Shown here: positions 1 to 9,100 of the stretch, one piece after another | Position numbering within the stretch: the first letter of the stretch is position 1 | Layout of the letters: each line of letters begins with the position of its first letter | Source: Verrucomicrobiota bacterium | Lineage (GTDB): Bacteria; Verrucomicrobiota; Verrucomicrobiia; Verrucomicrobiales; Verrucomicrobiaceae | DNA length: 64,000 nt | Direction: 5' to 3' | NCBI GenBank assembly: GCA_025360015.1 | Contig: JANYCZ010000059.1 | Coordinates: 1-64,000 of the forward strand | Made by a program: the position numbers and the translations under genes | Notes under the pieces: generated by a model | What the model saw: the letters and a program-made list of their open reading frames with translations, nothing else | What the model was told of the DNA's origin: nothing | Databases searched by the model: none

Positions 1-283
1 AATCGTATCAACAACTCACAACAAACACGAGGCGAACCACTCGCCGTAGAGTCATCACGAAAAAGAAACCCGAAGAAAAACACAACTCACCTTTGACAGG
101 CCCTCATAGCAGGATGGGTGTGGCGACAGCCCGCCCGTCCAACAGCGTACGGCAGACACTGGGGCGTGCGAATGTCCTCGAAGTCGGGGCGGTTTGGCGA
201 AGGTGCCTGTGGGTGATTGCGAGGGAACTGCCCGCCAAACACACCCAACCTACGTCCCGAATAGCCAGTCGTCATCCCACTGC
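1..283. other. Gene-free stretch downstream of moxR
   Basis: I see no convincing gene here; the short ORFs on both strands lack any protein-like pattern. An imperfect inverted repeat is present: about 15 bases at 111-125 (aggatgggtgtggcg) resemble the reverse complement of 233-251. It could be a degenerate MITE or a folded RNA end of the moxR transcript, but this is only a suggestion. Confidence 0.4.
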
Positions 284-1273
<990 letters not shown>

Positions 1274-1313
1274 GGGGCGATTCTCGCCAGCGGCTCCCAT
1301 TGCGCAAGGCGCG

Positions 1314-3938
1314 TTAGTCCATCTGCACCAAAATCTCGCGCGGCTTGGCACCTTCGCCGGGGCCGATGATGCCGCGGTCTTCGAGGATGTCGATCATGCG
1401 GGCGGCCTTGCCATAGCCGAGGCGCAGACGGCGCTGCAGCAGGCTGGTGCTGGCTTTTTTCTCCTGGCGGATGACTTCCAGGCACTTCTCCAGACATTCC
1501 TGTTCATCGGAGCTGACACCTTCTCCATCGTCCCCTTCTTCATCGCCAAACTCGCCCGTTTCGTCATCGACTTTGACGTCGAAGACCGGCTTGCCCTGCG
1601 CGACGCAATGCTGCACCAGCGCGTGAATTTCATCATCGGTGACCAGAGCGCCCTGGCTGCGAATGGGCTGCGCACCGCCGGGCGGCACGTAGAGCATGTC
1701 CCCTTTGCCGACGAGATTTTCCGCACCTTTGCGGTCGAGAATGACGCGGCTGTCCAGCGCAGACGAAACTTGGAACGCGATGCGCGTCGGGATGTTCGCC
1801 TTGATGACGCCGGTGATGACGTCCGCCCGCGGTGTCTGCGTGGCGACGATGAGATGGATGCCGGCCGCACGCGCCATCTGCGTGATGCGAGCGATGGCGA
1901 CTTCGATGTCCGCAGGCGCGGTCTGCATCAAATCCGCGAGCTCATCCACAATGACGACGATGTAAGGCATCGTGTCAGGAATGACGACCTCCTGCCGACG
2001 TGGTGGCGGCGGCTGGGAATCCCCGAGCCAGGTGCCGCTGGCATCGCGCAGTTCGTTGTCGCCATCTACGGTGCCGACTTCGGCGGTCTTTGGCACAGGA
2101 TTTTCTTCCGCAGCTTCCTTGGCGAAAGCAGCGGAGACACGAGCATCATCCACTCCGGCCTTGGTCTTGGTCTTGGGCGCATTCTTGAGAGCCTCCGCGG
2201 CAGCGGCATTGCGCGCGGCACGGGCGGCGTCTGCCTCGGCCTTGCGTTTGATATTGCGGTTGTTGAAGGCTTCGAAATTACGGCAGCCTTCCTGCGCAAA
2301 AATCTGGTAGCGGTTTTCCATCTCCTTGACCACCCAGCGCAGGGCCAGCAGTGCCTTCTTCGGATCCGTCACCACAGGCAGCGCCAGATGGGGCAGCTCT
2401 TCGTAGTTCTGCATTTCCACGACTTTCGGATCGATCATGATGAAGCGCAGCTCATCCGGCGCAAAACGGCAGATCAGACTGGTGATGATGCTGTTGATGC
2501 ACACGCTCTTGCCACTGCCCGTGGCACCCGCGACGAGCAGATGCGGCATGGCCGCGAGATCGCCGATGATCGTCTTGCCATACACATCCTTGCCCAGTGC
2601 GACGGGCAGCTTGGACTTGCCGTTGACGAAGACATCGTCCTCCAGCAGTTCGCGCAGCGGCACGATGGTCTTCTCCGAATTGGCCAGCTCGATGCCCACG
2701 GTGTCCTTGCCGGGAATCGGCGCGAGGATGTTGATCCGCTCGGCACGTGTGGCACGGGCAATGTCCGCATCCAGATTGGCGATGCGGCTGACACGCAGGC
2801 CATCGACAGGACGCACTTCATAACGGGTGATCGCTGGGCCACGGGTGATGTCCCCCGGCTCCACGCTGATACCGAAACTCGCCAGCGCTTTGACGATGGT
2901 GGCCTGGATGCCGAGCAGTTCGCTCTTGTCCGTGGGAGCACGATTCGTTTCCTCCGGCCATTTCAGCAGCTCCATGGGCGGCAGCTTGTAGTCCTTAAAA
3001 AGCTTGGTGAGATTTCCCAGCGAGCCATGCGGCGCCTGCTCCATCTTCTGCGCACGTTTCTGCTCCCAGACCTCGGCCAGTTTCGGTTTGTCGCTGCGGT
3101 CCTCATGCGCACGCGAGATGGAGGAGTCGATGATCTTCGGCGGTGGCGGGTCAAACTTGAGCGGCAGCTCCATGTTCGTGGCGGCCATGACCGGAGTGTC
3201 TCCCCGCAGTTCCGCCCCGCCCTTCTTCTTTCGACGCAGCCCTTCAGGCACCGGCGTCACCGTACCCGGAATGGTGTGCGCCGCTTCCTCGGCCAGTTTT
3301 TCGTCGATCAGGCGCTGCGCCTCGCGCTCCGTCTTCCAGCGCGTCAGTTCTGCACGGATGTTTTGAATCACCATCAGCGGATGCTGGCCGGTCACGAGAA
3401 AGAGTCCAGCCATGTACACCGTGCCGAGCACCAGGGTGGCACCGGCCTTGCCGAGCAGATTCTTCAGGAGCGTACCGCCGATCACATAGCCCAGCCCGCC
3501 CGAGCCACCCAACGGCGTGAAGTGATCCCGCTCGCTCAGCAAATTCTGCACCTCCAGCAGTGCCGCCCCACTGATGATCATGACCGCCACGCCCAGCCAG
3601 GCGGCGCGCGTGATCTTCACCTTGGAGTGCAGTTTGCACACACCAAACCACGTCATGCTGAAGGGCAGCAGATACGCCGCGAAGCCCATCAGCCATAGCA
3701 TGTGTCCTGCCGCCAGCGCGCCCACACGGCCCACAAAATTGTGCGTCTGCTCCCCCGAAGATTCCGACAGCGCCAGAAACGACCACGAGGGCATATCGCG
3801 TGGATCATACGAAATCAGCGCCAGCAGCAGCATGGCAGCCACCATCAGCAGCAGGATGCCGAAGACATCGTTCCATGGTCCCTCCTTCTCGTCCGTGGAT
3901 CGGGCGCGAGGGGGACGGGCGGCAGCGGCACGGCTCAT
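1314..3938 (-). CDS. ftsK: FtsK/SpoIIIE-type DNA translocase
   Basis: Membrane-anchored DNA pump that moves chromosome ends through the division septum and positions dif for resolution. The 874-residue protein has four N-terminal membrane segments (about 24-43, 72-95, 112-130, 165-185), a short charged linker, an alpha domain, the RecA-like motor with Walker A GATGSGKS at 471-478 and Walker B YIVVIVDELADLM, and a C-terminal winged-helix gamma domain (DEQECLEKCLEVI to the end) that reads KOPS-type polarity sequences. Two features are unusual: the linker is short compared with E. coli FtsK, and an Ala/Lys-rich stretch of roughly 70-80 residues (from RKAEADAARAARNAAAAEAL) is inserted in the motor just before Walker B. 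An 829-aa ORF on the opposite strand is a shadow. Confidence 0.96.
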   Translation of the reverse strand: MSRAAAARPPRARSTDEKEGPWNDVFGILLLMVAAMLLLALISYDPRDMPSWSFLALSESSGEQTHNFVGRVGALAAGHMLWLMGFAAYLLPFSMTWFGVCKLHSKVKITRAAWLGVAVMIISGAALLEVQNLLSERDHFTPLGGSGGLGYVIGGTLLKNLLGKAGATLVLGTVYMAGLFLVTGQHPLMVIQNIRAELTRWKTEREAQRLIDEKLAEEAAHTIPGTVTPVPEGLRRKKKGGAELRGDTPVMAATNMELPLKFDPPPPKIIDSSISRAHEDRSDKPKLAEVWEQKRAQKMEQAPHGSLGNLTKLFKDYKLPPMELLKWPEETNRAPTDKSELLGIQATIVKALASFGISVEPGDITRGPAITRYEVRPVDGLRVSRIANLDADIARATRAERINILAPIPGKDTVGIELANSEKTIVPLRELLEDDVFVNGKSKLPVALGKDVYGKTIIGDLAAMPHLLVAGATGSGKSVCINSIITSLICRFAPDELRFIMIDPKVVEMQNYEELPHLALPVVTDPKKALLALRWVVKEMENRYQIFAQEGCRNFEAFNNRNIKRKAEADAARAARNAAAAEALKNAPKTKTKAGVDDARVSAAFAKEAAEENPVPKTAEVGTVDGDNELRDASGTWLGDSQPPPPRRQEVVIPDTMPYIVVIVDELADLMQTAPADIEVAIARITQMARAAGIHLIVATQTPRADVITGVIKANIPTRIAFQVSSALDSRVILDRKGAENLVGKGDMLYVPPGGAQPIRSQGALVTDDEIHALVQHCVAQGKPVFDVKVDDETGEFGDEEGDDGEGVSSDEQECLEKCLEVIRQEKKASTSLLQRRLRLGYGKAARMIDILEDRGIIGPGEGAKPREILVQMD

Positions 3939-4097
3939 GACAACAATCTGGTAATTGTGGCAGACGAAATTATTTAAGGCTACCGAAATATTTACCTTGC
4001 CTCACTTTTATGAATCGGCTTCGATCCTGCCCGGGATGCCGCTTGACCGCGATATTCCTGCGAACATCTTTGCCCGTCTCTTCGTCACACCACTCTT

Positions 4098-4532
4098 ATG
4101 AAAAACACACTCGCCCTCACCCTTGCCGCCGTGCTTGCCCTCGGTGTCTCCATCCAATCCACCACCAGCGCGCAGGACGCGGGCAAAGTGGACTTTGAGA
4201 AGCAGGTCCTCCCCATCTTGAAGGAGAGCTGCTTCAAGTGCCACGAGAAGGAGCATGAAGACGGTGGCAAGATCAAGAAGCCCAAGGGAGGTCTGCGTCT
4301 CGACAATGCTGCCGCCATCATGAAAGGCGGCAAAGAGAACCCGGAAGAAACCGTGGTGGCCGGCAAGCCGGACGCCAGCTGGCTGGTGAAGACCATGGCC
4401 CTCCCTGACACCGACGATCTGGCCATGCCTCCGGAAGGCAAAGGCGACCGCGTCTCTGCCGCCAACATCGCCCTCATCAAGAAGTGGATCACCGAAGGTG
4501 CCAGCTTCGGAGCCTGGAAAGGCGTCGAGTAA
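4098..4532 (+). CDS. Small secreted Planctomycete-type cytochrome c
   Basis: Periplasmic c-type cytochrome domain protein of 144 residues. An N-terminal signal peptide (MKNTLALTLAAVLALGVSIQ, cleavage near TSAQD) is followed by a single haem-binding motif CFKCH at 45-49 inside the 'FEKQVLPILKESCFKCH' context characteristic of the PSCyt1 family. Distal AMPPEGK may carry the axial methionine. The domain usually occurs as the N-terminal part of large PSCyt1/PSD1 proteins in Planctomycetes and Verrucomicrobia; here it stands alone, so it is more likely an electron shuttle than an enzyme. It is divergent from ftsK and is followed by a strong intrinsic terminator, so it is probably a monocistronic unit. 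Confidence 0.9.
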   Translation: MKNTLALTLAAVLALGVSIQSTTSAQDAGKVDFEKQVLPILKESCFKCHEKEHEDGGKIKKPKGGLRLDNAAAIMKGGKENPEETVVAGKPDASWLVKTMALPDTDDLAMPPEGKGDRVSAANIALIKKWITEGASFGAWKGVE

Positions 4533-4561
4533 TTTCTCAGTAACCACATCTCACCACGAAG

Positions 4562-4591
4562 GGCGGAGCCTTGGGCTCCGCCTTTCTTTTT
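4562..4591 (+). terminator. Intrinsic terminator after the cytochrome c gene
   Basis: A perfect 9-bp GC-rich stem (GGCGGAGCC / GGCTCCGCC) with a TTG loop is followed directly by TTTCTTTTT. It lies 30 bases after the stop of the cytochrome gene and just before the methyltransferase start, so it separates the two transcription units. Confidence 0.9.
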
Positions 4592-4597
4592 CCATTC

Positions 4598-5638
4598 ATG
4601 AACATACCCTTTCGTTTCACCACCTGCCGCGCCGGATCTGAAGCCACGCTCAAGCGTGACATCGCCAGCCACTTTGCCGGTGAACTCAACCCTGCGTTCA
4701 TGAAGCCGCAGTTCATCACCTGGAAGGTGCGGCATCCAGGCTTCAGCCCGCCGAAGAACCTCAGCCACTTCGCGCGCGTCAGCGGCATCTCCATCGGCCT
4801 GTGCAAAACCATTGGAGAACTCGTCGAGCACGCCCGCCAGTTCGGCACCAAGCCGCTGCGCCTGCATGTCTTCCCCCGCATCACAGCCGAAGACGGCGTA
4901 GAAGCCGCCACCTGGCAGCGCATCGACACCCTCGCCGCTGAAATCACCAGCGTGCTGGAGCAAGCGGGCATCCCTCTCGAAACCAAGTTGCCCCTCGCTC
5001 ATGGCGATCTGATTCTGGATGTCATCGTCGGCGAAACTGCGGAAGAGCCCCTCTTCCTCGGCAGCCACGAGCACCAGCCGGGCATGCACGCGCAGCCCGG
5101 CGGCCTGCCACGCATTGCCTTGCCGGAAGACGTACCCTCACGCGCCTGGCTCAAATTTGAACAAGCCCTCGCCTGGCGCGGCTGGGATGAACTCGATCTG
5201 CGCGGGCAGACTGCGCTCGACCTCGGCTGCGCCCCCGGCGGAGCCACCTACGCCCTGCTGCAGCGCGGCATGAACGTCCTCGGCATTGACACCGGCGAGA
5301 TGGACCCGCGCGTGCTGGAGATCGCCAAAACGCAAGGCGTCCGGTTCGACCACTGGCGCACCGCCGCAGGCCGGCTCAATCTCACAGCCCTGCCGAAAGA
5401 GGTCGCTCTGCTGCTCTGCGACATCAATCTCGCCCCGCCGCTGGTGATTCCCGAGATCCAGCGCATTCAGGATGCCGTGCAGGCCCGCCGCCTGATCCTC
5501 ACGATCAAGCTCAACACCCCTGCCCTCGAAGATCGCGCCCACGAGTTCATCGACACGATCCGTGATTTCGCCCCCGCTCCCGTGTTTGCCACGCAGCTTG
5601 CAGGCAATCGCCGGGAGATATGCATCTGCGCCGGATAG
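4598..5638 (+). CDS. RlmM/FtsJ-like SAM-dependent methyltransferase
   Basis: Probable ribose 2'-O-methyltransferase of the RlmM type (E. coli RlmM modifies C2498 of 23S rRNA), 346 residues. The N-terminal half resembles a THUMP-like RNA-binding part, and the C-terminal half is a Rossmann-fold methyltransferase with SAM motif I LDLGCAPGGATYALLQRG and an acidic motif II (VLGIDTGEMDP). The LLLCDIN segment fits motif IV. The start MNIPFRF is chosen because the upstream codons of the ORF overlap the terminator stem of the previous gene. The family resemblance is read from the motifs, so the exact substrate is inferred and another rRNA or tRNA ribose is possible. Confidence 0.75.
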   Translation: MNIPFRFTTCRAGSEATLKRDIASHFAGELNPAFMKPQFITWKVRHPGFSPPKNLSHFARVSGISIGLCKTIGELVEHARQFGTKPLRLHVFPRITAEDGVEAATWQRIDTLAAEITSVLEQAGIPLETKLPLAHGDLILDVIVGETAEEPLFLGSHEHQPGMHAQPGGLPRIALPEDVPSRAWLKFEQALAWRGWDELDLRGQTALDLGCAPGGATYALLQRGMNVLGIDTGEMDPRVLEIAKTQGVRFDHWRTAAGRLNLTALPKEVALLLCDINLAPPLVIPEIQRIQDAVQARRLILTIKLNTPALEDRAHEFIDTIRDFAPAPVFATQLAGNRREICICAG

Positions 5639-6106
5639 CGTGTTTAAAATGAGTGCCGGAGCGTCGGGAAAACCCAGCTTTCAAGTTCCACTTCTGAACG
5701 GAGAGCTGACTGTGAAGAAGGGCTGGACTCAGTCTACAGGCAAGAACCATGGTCGCCCCCCCTTGGAATTTGAACTCTGAAACTGGAGTCTTCGTGGCGG
5801 GAGAAGGGCTGTCCCACCAACCGTGACATGTTAAGTCATGCAAACCATGCCCTGCCCCTAAGAAAGGGTGCACCGAAATAAATTCCTCTTTAAAAAAAGT
5901 CGCTGTGAATGGCTTGTCAGGCATCGTTTTTGCTATATGAAATTCTGTCCTTCGGGCGGGTTTTTCAGGTCGAAGCCCTTTTTGGCTCCACTCACACATG
6001 GCTGGGTAGCTGATCCCCGGCAGGGCCGTGCCCCCCCTTCAGATCCTGCTTCCAAAACCTCCCGCGTGCCGACTTCCTGCGCGCGCCAGTTCATCTATTT
6101 CCACTT
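5639..6106. other. 468-bp intergenic region before the autotransporter
   Basis: No gene is supported here. The antisense ORF 5547-5999 has no protein-like pattern and overlaps the end of the methyltransferase gene. The middle part (about 5870-5960) is clearly more AT-rich than the surroundings and probably holds the autotransporter promoter, but I could not assign convincing -35/-10 boxes. No riboswitch or terminator was recognised. Confidence 0.4.
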
Positions 6107-9100
6107 ATGCTTACCCCTCGCCTCACCCGCCGTCTGCCCGCTTTCATCCTCGGCTGCCTGACGGCGGCGCTGCTGACCAGCCAAGTCATGGCGCAGGGCG
6201 GAGCGTTCATCAATTACACCAACGGCCAGACGTATGCGGCGGGCTACGACACCACCGGATCGATTGTCACCCTCACGCTGACCCTCGGAACGGCCACGCA
6301 GAGTGGCTTGCTCACCGGCAGCGGCAGCGTGCTCAAAGCCGACACTGGCACTCTCATCCTCTCCGCTTCCAATGATTATTCCGGCACCACCACGCTGACT
6401 GCCGGCACCCTCCAGGTGGTGGCCAGCGGGGCCATCTCTCATAGTTCCTCCGACCTCTACGTCGGGAAGCAGTCCGGCGACGTGGCCACCCTGCTCATCT
6501 CCGGCGGCAGCGTCAGCAATGCCAATGGCTATCTAGGCTACGACTCTGGCAGCAACGGCACGGCGATGGTGAGCAGCGGCACCTGGACCAACAACAGCGA
6601 TCTCACCATCGGCAATGACGGCACCGGGGTGCTCAACATCTCCGGCGGCAGCGTCAGCAACGACAACGGCATTCTGGGGGCCAGCAAAGGCAGCAGCGGC
6701 ACGGTGAATGTGAGCAGCGGCACCTGGACCAACAACAGCGATCTCACCATCGGCAATGACGGCACCGGGGTGCTGAACCTTACGGACCAAGGCAAGGTCT
6801 CCGTCAATTCTGGCAACGGCACACTGTACCTGGCGAATAGCAGCGACAGCACCGGCACGCTCAACCTCGGCACCGGCGGCACGGCCGGCATACTGAAAGC
6901 GGCCAGCGTCTCCGGTGGGGACGGCACCGCTGTGGTGAACTTCAACCACACCGGAGTCAACGTCTTCACCCCCACGCTGGGGGGTGCCCTGACGGTGAAC
7001 CAGATCGGCCCCGGCACCACCACGCTCACGGCTGGGAACACATACACCGGCAGCACCCATGTCCTGGGCGGCACGCTGTTGCTGGGCTTTTTCCCATATT
7101 CACCGTCTGCGTCAAACATTCTGCCCAGCACCACGGACCTCACCCTCGGCAGTGGCACGCTCCACGTGAGCAGCTACATCAGCATAATCTTGGTCGGCGG
7201 CGGCATTATCCAGACCGGGAACAGCTTGGCCCCCGCTTTCCAAAGCGACAGCATCATAGTCATCGGGCCTGGAGGTGGAGGTATTTACCCGAGCACCCCT
7301 ACCCAAACCGTGAACAGCTTCTCAACCGCTTTTCAAGGTGGTGGCAGCATCGTGCTGGACATGAACCGAACCTTGGTTCTCGGCACTCTCAACTCCATAG
7401 GCAAGCTCTCCGCAGTGAATTTCAACACCGCCGCCACGGGTGCGAACGGAGCCAACACAGGCAGTGGCGTCATCGTTCTCACCGGCCCGAGCGCCGGTGA
7501 CGCCATCTCTTCAGGCTTCACCGTCACCGATGCCACCGGCTTTGGTCTGGCCACGGTCGATGGCTCGGATCAGGTCATCCGCCTCACCACCACCGCGCTC
7601 CTGCCCGCCAGCGGAGCGGACGCCGGCACAGACTACCTCATCAACAACAATGCGGGAAGCAGTAGCACAGCAGGCAGTTCCTCCCTCCTCATCTCCACTT
7701 CCCAGTCCGCTCGCAGCATCACCGTGGACACCACCGCCGCCTCTGGCGTACTGAGCCTAGCCTCGGGCGTGGTGCTTGGCAGTGATGTCTGGAACTTCGG
7801 CAGCAACGGCAACGGCGGCTTCTTATTCCTGGGCTCTGGCGGCGGCAGCCACACCTTTGAGATCACGGGCAGTGACTCCGGCGCAGGCATCACCACGACC
7901 ACCGCAGGTGGCACCCTCCAGTTCAACAACTACAACGCCTCCCCTGTCACCCTCTCCACCAACATTCTGGACCACGGCACCACTAGCGTACTCTTCCACG
8001 GCCCGGGCACCACGATCCTCACTGGCACGAACATGTACAACGGGGACACCACTGTCTCCAGCGGTGTGCTTCAGGTGGCCGGCTCCGGCTCCATCACCAG
8101 CCTTGGCACCACCACCGTCGGCAGCCAGACGGGCGACAATGCCGTGCTCAACATCCTCGGCCTCGTGCAAGACTTTTCCGCCGTGGTCGGCGACGCCGCT
8201 GGCTCAACCGGCACCGTGAACGTGAATGGAAACGGAGAGTGGGACCAAAAAGACACCCTCACCGTCGGCAATTCCGGCACCGGCGTGCTGAACATTGACG
8301 GCGGCCTTGTCTCCAGCAGAGTCGGCATTCTCGGTGCCAATGCCGACTCCAGCGGCACCGTGACCGTGAGTAACTTCGGGGAGTGGGATGTCTATGGCGG
8401 TCTCTTCATCGGTCAGGACGGCACCGGCGTGCTGAACCTAACCGACGGCGGCGCTGTCTATTTGAACGGGTTTAAAAAGATTGCCGGTGGCACCGTCACC
8501 CTCGGGGCGCAGGGCACGTTGAACTTTGGCACTGGCGGAGCTACTGGCTATTTGTTGGGCACCACGACTGTGACAGGCGACAGCGGTGCCGTGGTGAACT
8601 ACGATTATAACGACTTCGGAAGATTCAAATCTCCGTCCAACCCGGTGCTGACGGGCGATCTGGCGGTGAACAAGCTCGGCGGTGGCTATCTCTTCTTCGA
8701 CCAACAAAACACCTATACCGGCGGTACCACGGTGAACGGTGGCACACTTGAACTCGATTTTTTCAGTGTCAAATCAGACATCATTTCCAGATCCTCCGCC
8801 CTGACCCTGGGCGGCGGCACACTGAGCCTCTACGCTGGAAAAGGCCCCAACAGCCAGACCCTGAACGGCCTCACCACCACCGCAGGCACCGGCAGCCAGA
8901 TCTACCTCAGCTCCAGTGTCACCCTCAATCTGGGCGCGCTCACTTCCGCAGGCAGCGGCTCTGCGCTGAACTTCGACACCTATGACGGCGGCGCGGATGG
9001 TGCCAGAGTGGGCACCGGCATCGTCTTGCTCTCCGGTCAGACCACCGGCAGCGTCATCAATCCCGGCTACACCGTCACCGACTCCACCGGCTTTGGCCTC

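Noticed and set aside
5547-5999. 150-aa minus-strand ORF before the autotransporter
   Set aside because: No signal, domain or composition typical of a protein; overlaps the methyltransferase end.
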